From an alpha proteobacterium AAP81b (GTDB lineage: Bacteria; Pseudomonadota; Alphaproteobacteria; Sphingomonadales; Sphingomonadaceae), in NCBI GenBank assembly GCA_001295935.1, contig LJHX01000009.1, positions 1-59,007 on the forward strand: a DNA stretch of 59,007 nucleotides. Direction: 5' to 3'. Positions 15,671-25,205 of the stretch are shown here, piece by piece (position 1 is the first letter of the stretch; every line of letters starts with the position of its first letter). The notes beneath the pieces were generated by a model. The model searched no databases. It had not been told where the DNA came from and saw nothing but the letters and a program-made list of their open reading frames with translations. The position numbers and the translations under genes were made by a program.

Positions 15671-17683
15671 GTGCCGCTCGCGCTTCGCCCCCGGCGTCTT
15701 GCCATCCTGACGCTGGCGTCGCTCGCCGCCACCGCGGCCGCCGCCCAGACGCCCGCCGCGCAAAGCCCCGCTGCCACCCCCGACAGCGCCGCCACCGGCG
15801 GCGACGCCGCCGACCCCCTGCCCCGCCCCGATCTGTCGCCCGAAAGCTTTCCGGCACTGCCCGGTGGCGAAACCCTCGCCTGGCCGGCGGTCGAAAGCTC
15901 GACGGCGAGCGATGCGGCGGCCGGCGAAAACGGCGACATCCGCTACAGCGTCGTCGTCAACGGCCTCGGCCCGCTGCGCCTGCTCGGCCAGTTCCGGCAA
16001 TTGTCGGCGCTGTGGACGCGCCGCGGCGAGCCCGCCAACCGCGCCCAGCTCGAACGCCGCATCGCCGAGGATCGCGACCTGATCGACCAGCTGCTGCGCT
16101 CGGTCGGCCGCTATGGCGGCAACATCGCCGCGGTAGTGACCGAACCCGAGACCGCCGGCGCTCCCGTCGCGGTGGCGCTCAGCGTCACGCCGGGGCCGGT
16201 CTATACCTTCTCCGAAATCACCGTCAGTCGCCCCGAGGACGCCATCGGCGGCGATCCGGCGCCGGTGGTGCTGCCGCTGCTCGGCGTCAAGCCCGGCGAT
16301 CCTGTCGACGCGCTGAAAGTCTCGACCGCCGAAGGGGCGTTGCCGATCGCGCTGGCGGCACGCGGCTATCCCTTTGCGGTGATCGGCGCGCGCGAAATCG
16401 TCGTCGATCACGGTACGCGCACCGCGGTGTTGACCGCTCGCGTCGACCTCGGCCGCAAGGGCATTTTCGGCGGCGTCCGCATCGCCGGCCAGACTCAGGG
16501 CTATACCCAGAAGCACCTCGCCGAACTGCCGCGCTTCAGGCCCGGCGACCCCTATACCGAGGCGGGGCGCGACGATCTGCGGCGCGCGCTGATCTTCACC
16601 GGGCTGTTCGGCAGCGTCGAGGTCAAGCCCGTCGCCGCCGGCGTCAACCCCGACGGCACCGAGACGATCGACCTTGTCGCCACCACCGAGCGCGCGCCGG
16701 TGCGTACCATCGCCGCCAGCCTCGGCTACCAGACCGTCCAGGGCATCCGCGCCGAGGCGAGCTGGAGCAACCGCAATTTCATCAAGCCCGAAGGCGCCTT
16801 CACCGTTCGTGGCGTCGGCGCCGAGCGCGAGCAGGCGCTGCGCTTCGAGCTCGACAAGCGCAATTTCAAGCGCCGCGACCAGACGCTGGCCTTCGGGCTG
16901 GGCTTTTCGGCCGAGCAGCAGACCGCCTATTCGGCGACCGGGGCAACGCTCAGCGCGGCGCTGCGCCGCGAATCGAACATCAACTGGCAGAAGCCGATCA
17001 CCTTCTCGGTCGGCGCCGAAGCGACGATCACCCGCCAGCGCGACCGCTCGGCGCCCAATGATCCCAACAACACCTATTACATCCTGGCGCTGCCGTCGGC
17101 GATCACCTGGGACCGTTCCGACGATCTGCTCAACCCGGCGCGCGGCTTCCGGCTGACCGGGCGCGTCTCGCCCGAAGTATCCTTACGCAGCGGCACCACC
17201 TTCAGCTATCTGAAGGCGCAGATCGAGGGCAGCTATTACCAGCCGCTGAGCGACAGCCTGGTTGCCGCGGCGCGGCTGCACTTCGGCGCCATCGCCGGCG
17301 CCGACCGCGGCCGCATCGCGCCGGATCGCCGCTTCTATGCCGGCGGCGGCGGCTCGGTGCGCGGCTACAGCTTCCAGCAGGTCGGCCCGCGCGACGCCGA
17401 CAACAACCCGACGGGTGGCAACAGCCTGACCGAAGCCTCCTTCGAGCTGCGCTATCGCTTCCGCGCCTTCGGCAGCGACCTGGGGCTGGTCGGCTTCGCC
17501 GATGCCGGCAATGTCTATCAATCGACCTTGCCGAGCTTCGATTCGCTGCGCATCGGCGCCGGCGTCGGCGTCCGCCTCTACACCGGCTTCGGCCCGGTGC
17601 GCATCGACATCGCGACGCCGGTGACGCCGCGCCCCGGCGACCCGCGCGTGCAATTCTATGTCTCGATCGGCCAGGCCTTCTGA
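15671..17683 (+). CDS. tamA: Outer-membrane translocation/assembly module TamA (BamA/Omp85 family)
   Basis: The protein has an N-terminal signal peptide, POTRA-type repeats (roughly the first 300 residues, with NGLGPLRLLGQF and GVRIAGQTQGYTQ segments) and a C-terminal 16-strand Omp85 barrel. The barrel carries the family motif GGGGSVRGYSFQQVGP (near 17340) and ends with an aromatic outer-membrane signature (FYVSIGQAF). TamA works with TamB to move proteins or lipids to the outer membrane. tamB follows with a one-base overlap. The GTG at 15671 gives the best signal peptide; ATG codons at 15623 and 15554 in the same frame are alternatives that would leave an unusually long n-region. Confidence 0.9.
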   Translation: MPLALRPRRLAILTLASLAATAAAAQTPAAQSPAATPDSAATGGDAADPLPRPDLSPESFPALPGGETLAWPAVESSTASDAAAGENGDIRYSVVVNGLGPLRLLGQFRQLSALWTRRGEPANRAQLERRIAEDRDLIDQLLRSVGRYGGNIAAVVTEPETAGAPVAVALSVTPGPVYTFSEITVSRPEDAIGGDPAPVVLPLLGVKPGDPVDALKVSTAEGALPIALAARGYPFAVIGAREIVVDHGTRTAVLTARVDLGRKGIFGGVRIAGQTQGYTQKHLAELPRFRPGDPYTEAGRDDLRRALIFTGLFGSVEVKPVAAGVNPDGTETIDLVATTERAPVRTIAASLGYQTVQGIRAEASWSNRNFIKPEGAFTVRGVGAEREQALRFELDKRNFKRRDQTLAFGLGFSAEQQTAYSATGATLSAALRRESNINWQKPITFSVGAEATITRQRDRSAPNDPNNTYYILALPSAITWDRSDDLLNPARGFRLTGRVSPEVSLRSGTTFSYLKAQIEGSYYQPLSDSLVAAARLHFGAIAGADRGRIAPDRRFYAGGGGSVRGYSFQQVGPRDADNNPTGGNSLTEASFELRYRFRAFGSDLGLVGFADAGNVYQSTLPSFDSLRIGAGVGVRLYTGFGPVRIDIATPVTPRPGDPRVQFYVSIGQAF

Positions 17684-20600
17684 TGGCCGACGACATCGCC
17701 CCCGCCGCCGCCGCCGCGCCGCGCCACCGCCCCGGCGCCACTGTCGCCCGCATCCTGTCGGCGGCGCTGCTGGCGACCTTGGTCATCGCCGCGCTCGGCT
17801 ATGGCGCGATCCGCTGGCTCGACAGCGACGCCGGCCGCGCCTTCGTCGTCCGCCAGCTGCCGCTCTACAAGCCGGCGTCGGGACTGACGGTGCGCGCCGG
17901 GCGCATCGACGGGTCGATCTTCGGCGCAGCGACGATCCACGATCTCGTCATCGGCGACCCCGCCGGCACGCTGGCGACGGCGCGGGTCGTCGAGGTCGAC
18001 TGGCGACCGCTCGACCTCCTCGCCAACCTCCTGACCCTGCGGCGGCTGGCAGCGCCCGAGGTGCGCCTGCTGCGCCGCCCGGCGCTGCGGCCGAGCGCCA
18101 GCGACCGCGTGCTGCCCGATATCGACATCGCGCTGGGGCAATTGCGCATCGACCGGCTGGTGCTCGAAGCCCCGGTCGCAGGCGAGCGGCGCATCCTCGG
18201 GCTCGGCGGCAGCGCCGACATCCGCAAGGGCCGCGCGCTCGTCCGCCTCGCCGCGCTGACCCTTGCCGCCGCCGGCTGCGCCGCCGGCGGCGACACCGTG
18301 CGGCTGACGCTCGACAGCGAACCCGACCGCGACCGCTTCGATATCGATGCCCTCGTCCAGGGCCCCAAGGGCGGCGCCATCGCGGCGCTGGTCGGCATCG
18401 ACCGCGGCATCGACCTCAAGCTGACGGGCGACGGCAGCTGGACGGTGTGGCGCGGCAGCCTGATGGCGCGGCTCGACGGCGCGCCCGCCGCCGATCTGGC
18501 GGTGACAGCCCGCGATGGCCTGTTCACCGCCGCCGGCGACCTGCGCCCGGCGCCCCTGCTCGCCAGCGCCGCGGCGCGGCTGCTCGGGCCGGTGACGCGC
18601 CTCGACGCGACGGCGCGCCTCGCCGATCGCCGCGCCACGCTCAGCATCAGCGCCACCAGCCCGGCACTGACGGCAAGCGCCCGCGGCATCGCCGATTTCG
18701 GCAGCGAGCGCTTCGAGAATATGGCAATCGCGGCGCGGCTGCTGCGGCCGGTGGCGGTGGCGCCCAAGTTCGCCGCGCAGGATCTGCGGCTGGCGGCGCG
18801 CCTTGCCGGCAGCTTCGCCAGGCCCATCGCCGAATGGCGGCTGACCGCGGCGCACCTCGGCTGGGGCGCGACCCAGGCGACCGCCGTCATGGCGTCGGGA
18901 ATCGCCCAGCCGGGGGCGCCGCTGCCGGTGGCGCTGCGCGCCGCGCGCATCACCGGGCTCGGCGCCGATTTCGACCCGCTGCTCACCGGCGTCCGTATCG
19001 ACGGCCCGATCGCCATCGCCGACGGGCGGATCACCAGTGACCGCCTCGCCTTCAGCAGCGATCGCCTGGCGGGCACCGCCACTGCGAGTGTCGTTCCCGA
19101 CGGCGCGTCGCGCTTCGCCGTCAAGGGCAGCCTGCCGGGCTATGCCCTCGCCGGGGTCGGCGTCGCCGATGTCGGCGTCGATCTCGCCATCGTCGCGGCG
19201 CCCGCCGGCGTGTCGGCGAGCGGCCCGGTACGCATCGTCGCCCGCCGCATCGATGTGCCGGCGGCGGCGCGCTTGCTCGCCGGGCTGCCGGTGCTCACCG
19301 CCGAGATCGCCCTGGCGCCCGACAATTCGCTCGCCTTCCGCAACGCGCGGCTCGTAGCGCCGGGGCTGACCTTCACCGCCAGCGGCCGCCGCCTGGCCGA
19401 TGGCCGCCTCGATCTCGCCGGCAGCGGCGTGTCGCGCGACTATGGTCCGCTCGGGCTGACGCTCGCCGGCCGCGCCGAGGCGCCGACGATCGGGCTCACC
19501 TTGGCGCGCCCCGGGCTCAGCCTCGGCCTCGCCGACGTCCGTGCCGACATCGCCCCCGACGCCGGCAAGTGGCGCTTCGCGGTCACCGCCGGATCGACCT
19601 ACGGCCCGATCGCGGCGCGCGGGCTCGTCGATCCCGGCACGCCGCTCGCGGTCGACCTCGCCGCGCTGACCGTCGCCGGCGTCACCGGCAGCGGCCGCGT
19701 CGTCCAGGGCGACGACAATCTCTTCTCCGGCGTGCTGCGCGCCACCGGCCGCGGTCTCGACGGTACCGCCACCCTGGCCGCGGCGGGCGGCGTCCAGCGC
19801 ATCGACGTCGCCGCCACGGCGCGCGACGCGACCCTGGCACTGGCCACCCCGGTGACGATCGTCAGTGGAAGCCTCAAGCTGGCGGTGCTGCTGCCCGCCG
19901 CCGGCCCTAGCGCGCGCGGCAGCTTCACCGCCGCCGGCGTCGATCGCGACGGCAGCCGCATCGACACGGCGAGCGGCGACATCGCCTATGCCGATGGCCG
20001 CGGCAGCGTCACCGCGCGCGTTGCCGGCCAATCGGGCGTGCCCTTCCAGCTCGCCACCAGCATCGGCCTCGCCCCCGAGCGCATCACGATCGCCGCCGAC
20101 GGCACGCTCGACGGCCGCCGTGTCGCGCTCAGCGCCCCGGCGGTCCTGACCCGCGCCGGCGCCGCCTGGACTCTGGCCCCGGTGACGCTCACCAGCGCCG
20201 ACGGCAGCGCCACAGTCTCGGGCAGCTTCTCCGATCATTCGACGGTCCACGCCCGCCTCGACCGGCTGTCGCTGGCGCTGCTCGGCATCTACACTCCCAA
20301 TCTCGATTTCTCGGGGCGCGTCTCGGGTAACGTCGACATCGCCGTCACCCCCGATGGCATCCCCACCGGCAACGCCAGCCTGCGCGTCGCCAGCCTGGCA
20401 CGCGCCGGCATCGCCACCTCGTCGCTGCCGATCGACGTCGGCCTCAACGCCAATCTCGGCCCGGGAGGCATCGTCGCGCGCGCCGTCATCGTCCGCGGCA
20501 CGGCGGTGCTCGGCCGGGCGCAGGCGCGCCTCGCGGTGCCGCCGGGGGCGGCGCCGCTTACCGACCGCCTGCTGCTGGCGCCGATCACCGGCCAGGTCCG

Positions 20601-21870
20601 CTTCGCCGGCCCGGCGCAGGCGCTTTGGGGGCTGTCGGGGCTCGAAGCGCTCGATGTGCGCGGGCCGCTGGCGGTCGACACCGCCCTGGGCGGCACGCTC
20701 GGCGACCCCCGGCTGACCGGCACGCTGGCGGCACGCGGCGCCCGCGCCGAACTGACCGTCCTGGGTGCCGTCGTCGACCAGGTGGCGCTCGACGGCCGCT
20801 TCACCGGCGCCCGCCTCGAACTGACGCGCTTCGCCGGCCGCGTCGGCAGCAACGGCAGCATCGCCGGCAGCGGCGGCATCGATCTTTCGGCGGAGCGCGC
20901 CTTCCCGATCGATATCCGGCTGCAGCTCAAGAACGCGCAATTGCTCAAGCGCGACGACGCCACCGGCACCGCCAGCGGCAGCGTCCGCATCGCCACCGAC
21001 GAATATGGCGGCGTCGTCTCGGGGCGGCTCACCGTCGACCGCGCGCTCTATCGCCTCGGCCGCACCGCCGCCGCCGAAGTCCCCGTCCTCCAGGTCCGCG
21101 AGGTCAACACCCAGGTCCTCGGCCGCCGCGTCAGCCGCTATGCCGCGCCGACGCGCTGGCTGCTCGATCTCGCCGTCAAGGGCGACCGCCGCTTGAACGT
21201 CTCGGGCATGGGGCTCGAGGCCGAATGGCAGGCCGATGTCCGGGTGCGCGGCGGCGCGACGACACCCGAAATCTTCGGCCGTGTGCAGTTGGTGCGCGGC
21301 GATTATGATTTCGCCGGCAAGCGCTTCAATCTGACCAAGGGCGATCTGCGCTTCCAGGGCGGCTACCCTGCCGATCCGCTGATCGATGTTTCGGCGACGA
21401 CCACGCAGAACGGTTTCACCGCCCAGCTCGATGTCGACGGCACGGCGCTGCGCCCGCAGATCGCCTTCTCGTCGCTGCCGTCGCTGCCCGAGGACGAGGT
21501 GTTGAGCCGCGTGCTGTTCGGCTCGACGGTCACCGACCTGTCGGCGCCCGAGGCGGTGCAGTTGGCCGCCGCGCTGGCGAGCCTGCGTGGCGGCAGCGGT
21601 GGTGGGCTCAACCCGATCAACCTCGTCCGCAAGGGCCTTGGCATCGACCGCTTACGCATCCTGCCCGCCGACACGACCAAGGGCCGCAAGACCGCAGTGG
21701 CGGCGGGGCAGTATATCGGCCGCTCGGTTTATGTCGAACTGGCGACCGACGCCTCGGGCTACACCGCGACCAACATCGAGGTGTCGCTGACGCGGTCGCT
21801 GTCGATCCTGTCGGAGTTGGCGACGCTGGGTGGGCAGAGTGTCAACTTGCGGTGGAAGCGGGATTATTAG
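17683..21870 (+). CDS. tamB: Translocation/assembly module TamB (AsmA-like bridge protein)
   Basis: The 1395-residue protein has an N-terminal membrane anchor (ILSAALLATLVIAALGYGAI), a very long, repetitive beta-rich body and a C-terminal DUF490/TamB domain. Hallmarks in the last ~200 residues are VRGGATTPEIFGRVQLVRG, DYDFAGKRFNLTKGDLRFQGG and SSLPSLPEDEVLSRVLFG. TamB spans the periplasm as a hydrophobic groove that carries phospholipid and helps outer-membrane assembly with TamA. The ATG overlaps the tamA stop by one base, so the two are an operon. Length is normal for the family. The antisense strand also stays open across most of this gene because of its GC bias. Confidence 0.92.
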   Translation: MADDIAPAAAAAPRHRPGATVARILSAALLATLVIAALGYGAIRWLDSDAGRAFVVRQLPLYKPASGLTVRAGRIDGSIFGAATIHDLVIGDPAGTLATARVVEVDWRPLDLLANLLTLRRLAAPEVRLLRRPALRPSASDRVLPDIDIALGQLRIDRLVLEAPVAGERRILGLGGSADIRKGRALVRLAALTLAAAGCAAGGDTVRLTLDSEPDRDRFDIDALVQGPKGGAIAALVGIDRGIDLKLTGDGSWTVWRGSLMARLDGAPAADLAVTARDGLFTAAGDLRPAPLLASAAARLLGPVTRLDATARLADRRATLSISATSPALTASARGIADFGSERFENMAIAARLLRPVAVAPKFAAQDLRLAARLAGSFARPIAEWRLTAAHLGWGATQATAVMASGIAQPGAPLPVALRAARITGLGADFDPLLTGVRIDGPIAIADGRITSDRLAFSSDRLAGTATASVVPDGASRFAVKGSLPGYALAGVGVADVGVDLAIVAAPAGVSASGPVRIVARRIDVPAAARLLAGLPVLTAEIALAPDNSLAFRNARLVAPGLTFTASGRRLADGRLDLAGSGVSRDYGPLGLTLAGRAEAPTIGLTLARPGLSLGLADVRADIAPDAGKWRFAVTAGSTYGPIAARGLVDPGTPLAVDLAALTVAGVTGSGRVVQGDDNLFSGVLRATGRGLDGTATLAAAGGVQRIDVAATARDATLALATPVTIVSGSLKLAVLLPAAGPSARGSFTAAGVDRDGSRIDTASGDIAYADGRGSVTARVAGQSGVPFQLATSIGLAPERITIAADGTLDGRRVALSAPAVLTRAGAAWTLAPVTLTSADGSATVSGSFSDHSTVHARLDRLSLALLGIYTPNLDFSGRVSGNVDIAVTPDGIPTGNASLRVASLARAGIATSSLPIDVGLNANLGPGGIVARAVIVRGTAVLGRAQARLAVPPGAAPLTDRLLLAPITGQVRFAGPAQALWGLSGLEALDVRGPLAVDTALGGTLGDPRLTGTLAARGARAELTVLGAVVDQVALDGRFTGARLELTRFAGRVGSNGSIAGSGGIDLSAERAFPIDIRLQLKNAQLLKRDDATGTASGSVRIATDEYGGVVSGRLTVDRALYRLGRTAAAEVPVLQVREVNTQVLGRRVSRYAAPTRWLLDLAVKGDRRLNVSGMGLEAEWQADVRVRGGATTPEIFGRVQLVRGDYDFAGKRFNLTKGDLRFQGGYPADPLIDVSATTTQNGFTAQLDVDGTALRPQIAFSSLPSLPEDEVLSRVLFGSTVTDLSAPEAVQLAAALASLRGGSGGGLNPINLVRKGLGIDRLRILPADTTKGRKTAVAAGQYIGRSVYVELATDASGYTATNIEVSLTRSLSILSELATLGGQSVNLRWKRDY

Positions 21871-22027
21871 CCGGCGCGGCCGCGCGCTGGAGGAAATTCG
21901 CGCAGCGAACTTGCGAAGCGCGCGGCCTCGCGCGCGCGGCGGCTGGCGGGGCGCCGGACATCGAGTCCGGCGAGCCCGTCCAACGTCACGACGCGGCTTT
22001 GCCGCGGCGCTGCACCCCTGAGTGCTC

Positions 22028-23065
22028 CTACCCCCGGCCGATCAGCCGCCGCGCCATCGCATCGGCGACGGCATCGGTCGGCGTGCCGGTCGCCTCGGCC
22101 TCGGCAAAGATGTCGGCCAACCGGCCCTCGATCGCCGCGATCGCCGTCGCCACCGAGGCAGCGTCGCCCGACCCGAGATACTCCGCCGCGACATTGATGA
22201 TGCCGCCGGCATTGATGACGTAATCGGGAGCATAGAGGATCCCTCGCGCCGCCAGCCGCGCGCCATCCTGCGGGGTCGCCAGCTGGTTGTTGGCGGCGCC
22301 CGCCACCACCGCCACCCGCAGCGCCGCAACCGATTCGGCGGTGAGGATCGCCCCCAGCGCATTGGGGCTGAAGACATCGGCTTCGACATCCATGATGTCG
22401 GCATCGGCGACCACGGTCGCGCCGAGCTGAGCGGCGAGATCGCGCGCACGATCGGTATCGATATCGGCAAGCGTCAGCGTCGCCCCTGCCGCCGCCAGCT
22501 TGGCGGCCAGCGCGCCGCCGACCGACCCCAGCCCCTGGATGGCGACATGCACCCCGGTGAAGGCGCTGCGCCCGAGCTTGTGGGCGATCGCCGCGCGCAT
22601 GCCGACAAACACCCCCTCTGCGGTCGACGGCCCCGGATTGCCGCCGGCGGCACCGCCGCTGACCGGCAGCCCCGAGACATGGCGCGTGGCCTTCGCGATG
22701 ACCGTCATGTCGCGGTCGGTCATGCCGACATCCTCGGCGGTGACATAGCGCCCGCCGAGGCCCTCGATGGCCCGGCCGAAGGCTTCAAGCATCGCGTCGC
22801 TCTTGGCGGCGTCGCGCAGCACCACCGCCTTGCCGCCGCCCATCGGCAGCCCGGCCATGGCGTTCTTGTAGCTCATGCCGCGCGACAGCCGCAGCGCGTC
22901 GGTCAGCGCCGCGCCGTCATCGGCATAGCGCCACCAGCGGCAGCCGCCGGCGGCCGGGCCGAGATGGGTCGAATGCATGGCGATGATGGCGCGCAGCCCC
23001 GAGGCGCGATCGTCGACGAAGTGGACCGCCTCATGGGCGTCGAAGTCGGGCAGGTCGAAGAACAT
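22028..23065 (-). CDS. Leucine/phenylalanine/valine-type NAD-dependent amino-acid dehydrogenase
   Basis: The 345-residue protein belongs to the Glu/Leu/Phe/Val dehydrogenase family. It deaminates a branched or aromatic amino acid to its 2-oxo acid using NAD+. Catalytic region: SYKNAMAGLPMGGGKAVV with K67 and K79, plus AEDVGM and PSTAEGVF in the substrate domain. The Rossmann part has VAIQGLGSVGGALA, followed by an acidic loop (DIDTDRA) that favours NAD over NADP. The length matches leucine dehydrogenases (about 350 aa). The start at 23065 was preferred; a longer in-frame start at 23107 is possible. It is convergent with tamB and divergent from tRNA-His. Confidence 0.9.
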   Translation of the reverse strand: MFFDLPDFDAHEAVHFVDDRASGLRAIIAMHSTHLGPAAGGCRWWRYADDGAALTDALRLSRGMSYKNAMAGLPMGGGKAVVLRDAAKSDAMLEAFGRAIEGLGGRYVTAEDVGMTDRDMTVIAKATRHVSGLPVSGGAAGGNPGPSTAEGVFVGMRAAIAHKLGRSAFTGVHVAIQGLGSVGGALAAKLAAAGATLTLADIDTDRARDLAAQLGATVVADADIMDVEADVFSPNALGAILTAESVAALRVAVVAGAANNQLATPQDGARLAARGILYAPDYVINAGGIINVAAEYLGSGDAASVATAIAAIEGRLADIFAEAEATGTPTDAVADAMARRLIGRG

Positions 23066-23221
23066 GGGGCCTCGCGGGGTAAGTTCGAAATGTGCTTGTG
23101 CGCGCAATAATCGAACAGCGATGGCGAGGGAAGGCCCGAGTGGCCAAGGGGCAGTCGCGCGCCGCCGCGCCCTTGCGCCGGCTGGCGGCGTCCTTTATGT
23201 CACCGCCCTCGCTCGCGCGTG

Positions 23222-23298
23222 GCGGTCGTAGCTCAATTGGTTAGAGCGCCGGTTTGTGGTACCGGAGGTTGCGGGTTCAATCCCCGTCGATCGCCCCA
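23222..23298 (+). tRNA. tRNA-His (GTG)
   Basis: The cloverleaf folds fully. The acceptor stem is GCGGTCG with CGATCGC, the D arm is GCTC..GAGC, and the anticodon arm CCGGT-TTGTGGT-ACCGG gives GTG at positions 34-36. The T arm is GCGGG with TTCAATC loop. The discriminator is C73 and CCA is encoded (23296-23298). A G at 23221 can serve as the extra G-1 pairing with C73 that histidyl-tRNA synthetase needs. Confidence 0.97.
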
Positions 23299-23351
23299 GC
23301 GACGTTCCGCCGGCCCTTGCCGTCGCCCGGCACGCGCTGCACAATTGCGGC

Positions 23352-23690
23352 GTGACCAAATATCTCATCTCCTTTCCGAGCGAAGCGATGAAGGTCGCCG
23401 CCGCGGACCTGCCGGCGGTTGCCGCCGCCGCCCGGGCGGTGATCGCGGCCGCCAAGGCCGCCGGCGTCTATGTCTTCGGCGGCGGCATCGACGAGGGCGT
23501 TGACCCGGTCCTTGTCGGCGCCGACCGATCGCTGTCGCCTCAAATCCATCCGGGCAGCCACCTCGACGGCGGCTTCACCGTCCTCGAACTGCCGACGCGC
23601 GACGCCGCCGTGCAATGGGCGAGCCGGATGGCGGCCGCCTGCCGGTGCGCCCAGGAACTCCGCGAATTCATGTACGACCCCGACAGCTGA
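23352..23690 (+). CDS. YciI/YCII-related domain protein
   Basis: The 112-residue protein begins VTKYLISFPSEAMKV and carries the YCII ferredoxin-like fold pattern (hydrophobic YLISF strand, then helix, then DGGFTVLELPTRDAAVQWA), as seen in DGPF/YciI family proteins. The family is widespread and mostly uncharacterised; some members are small enzymes or domains beside sigma factors. The GTG start lies 54 bp after the tRNA; an ATG at 23387 is possible but would delete the first strand. The next gene begins 23 bp later on the same strand. Confidence 0.65.
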   Translation: MTKYLISFPSEAMKVAAADLPAVAAAARAVIAAAKAAGVYVFGGGIDEGVDPVLVGADRSLSPQIHPGSHLDGGFTVLELPTRDAAVQWASRMAAACRCAQELREFMYDPDS

Positions 23691-23712
23691 CGCAGGCGAC
23701 AAGGAGGACATG

Positions 23713-24606
23713 ATGAGGACGACCCTTCTGGCGGTGCTCGGGCTGACGATTGCCAGCGCGGCGCCGGCACAAATCCGCTGCGACGCCGCGCTGGCGTTCA
23801 GCCAGGTCGACCGCGACGCGCCGGGCGGCAGGACTCCGGTGTTCCGCACGACGTCCGGCCGGTCCGCGCTGCTGTTCCGCGAGAAACTCAACGTCAACAC
23901 CGATGGCACCCCGCGTTCCTATGCCGTCGACGACGTCTTCGGCCGGCGGCGCGCGCTCAACAACATGTGCAACGCGATGACCGACATCTGCCGCGGCCTC
24001 ACCCGGGCGCAACTCGCGGCGCGCGCGGCGGCGGTCGCCGAAGCCGACGCGCGGGGCTGGCCGGCGGGGTCGATCGCCCGGGTCAAGCTGTCGACGAGCG
24101 TCATCGCCATGCGCGGCGGCAAGCCTTGCCCGTCGCGGGACGGCTTCCTGCTTTCCGCCACGTCGCTGCAGAACCCCGCGGTCGCCGACGTATGCAGCCC
24201 CGACCGTTATGTCGATGCCCTGCACGTCGCGGCGCTCGTCCTGCCGCTCGGCAGCACCGGCTTTCGCGCCGCCGGCGCGCGGGTCGGCGATCTGGTCGCG
24301 GCGATCGCGCCCGGCGGCGAGCCGATCTTCGCCGTGGTCGGCGACAGCGGCCCCGCCACCGCCCTGGGCGAGGGGTCGATCGCCCTGAACGGCCGCCTCA
24401 AGGCCTTGGGACGTGACCCCGGAAACTATCGCGACGTGCTGCGCAACTGGGTTACCGGCCGGGTCGCGGTCCTGGTATTTCCGGGCAGCCGGGATCGCCA
24501 GCAACCCTTCATGGACCAGGCACGCATCGACGCCGCCGCGGCGTCGCTGCTGGCGGAGTGGGGCGGCAAGGCGCGGCTCGCGGCCTGCCTCGCCAATCCC
24601 GGCTGA
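23713..24606 (+). CDS. Secreted GH75-like chitosanase domain protein
   Basis: The 297-residue protein has a signal peptide (MRTTLLAVLGLTIASAAPAQ). The C-terminal part resembles fungal-type GH75 chitosanases: DALHVAALVLP, GDLVAAIAPGGEPIFAVVGDSGP and LGEGSIALNGRL, where the aspartate and glutamate of the GD.GP..A.GEGS pattern are the expected catalytic acids. It should cleave a beta-linked amino sugar polymer outside the cytoplasm; the substrate here is unproven. An AAGGAGG site sits at 23701-23707, giving good spacing to the ATG at 23713 (ATG at 23710 is also in frame). Several cysteines suggest disulfides. It is convergent with sodC. Confidence 0.7.
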   Translation: MRTTLLAVLGLTIASAAPAQIRCDAALAFSQVDRDAPGGRTPVFRTTSGRSALLFREKLNVNTDGTPRSYAVDDVFGRRRALNNMCNAMTDICRGLTRAQLAARAAAVAEADARGWPAGSIARVKLSTSVIAMRGGKPCPSRDGFLLSATSLQNPAVADVCSPDRYVDALHVAALVLPLGSTGFRAAGARVGDLVAAIAPGGEPIFAVVGDSGPATALGEGSIALNGRLKALGRDPGNYRDVLRNWVTGRVAVLVFPGSRDRQQPFMDQARIDAAAASLLAEWGGKARLAACLANPG

Positions 24607-24621
24607 TCCCAGCGGCAGGCT

Positions 24622-25188
24622 TCAGCCCGCCGATTGCGCCCGGTTGACCAGCACCCCGCACGCTACCCGGCCCCCGGCATTGCCCGAGGGGTCGGTCCTG
24701 TAGTCATCCGCCGCCGCGTGCAGGACCACCGCCGCGCCATCGGCGTCGAGCAGCGGCGCCGTTCCCGCCGTCATCTGCAGGCCCGGACGATCGGCTTCGA
24801 GATGGCCGCGGCCGTCGCCGCCGACCGTGATATTGGGCAGGTCGCCGGCGTGTTCGCCTGCCGGGTTGAGATGGCCGTGCTGCTTCATCGCGGGGTTGAA
24901 GTGCGGCCCGGCGCTGGTGAAACCCGGGGTCTCGCACTTGCCGATCGCGTGGAGGTGGATGGCATATTCGCCCGGCGGCAGCCCCCTGACATCGGCGACG
25001 ACGCGGACGCCGGCGGTTTCTTGGGTGACGACGGCGCTGCCCAGCGCTTCGCCGCTGGCGTTGCGAAGCTCAGTGGTGATGGCGAGCGACGGCGGCGCGC
25101 CGCGCATCCGCCCGAGCGATTCGCTTTTCGGCCCGCAGCCGGCGAGCCCCGCCAACACCATCGCGCCCATCACCAACTTTGCCTGCAT
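24622..25188 (-). CDS. sodC: Cu/Zn superoxide dismutase, lipoprotein form
   Basis: The 188-residue protein starts with a lipoprotein signal (lipobox LAGC, residues ~15-18) and then a single SODC domain. Metal-binding histidines are visible in EYAIHLHAIGKC, in the GPHFNP..HGH segment and in VVLHAAADDY. The conserved cysteine pair of the intrasubunit disulfide is in GKCETPGF and GRVACGV. It should detoxify superoxide in the periplasm while tethered to a membrane. The length is normal. It lies between the GH75 gene (convergent) and a DUF6456 gene (same strand). Confidence 0.9.
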   Translation of the reverse strand: MQAKLVMGAMVLAGLAGCGPKSESLGRMRGAPPSLAITTELRNASGEALGSAVVTQETAGVRVVADVRGLPPGEYAIHLHAIGKCETPGFTSAGPHFNPAMKQHGHLNPAGEHAGDLPNITVGGDGRGHLEADRPGLQMTAGTAPLLDADGAAVVLHAAADDYRTDPSGNAGGRVACGVLVNRAQSAG

Positions 25189-25205
25189 CGCAACACTCCC
25201 TCAGT

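Noticed and set aside
17656-20940. Very long open frame antisense to tamB
   Set aside because: It is fully antisense to a coherent TamB protein, is rich in Arg/Gly/Ala as expected from GC bias, and matches no family.
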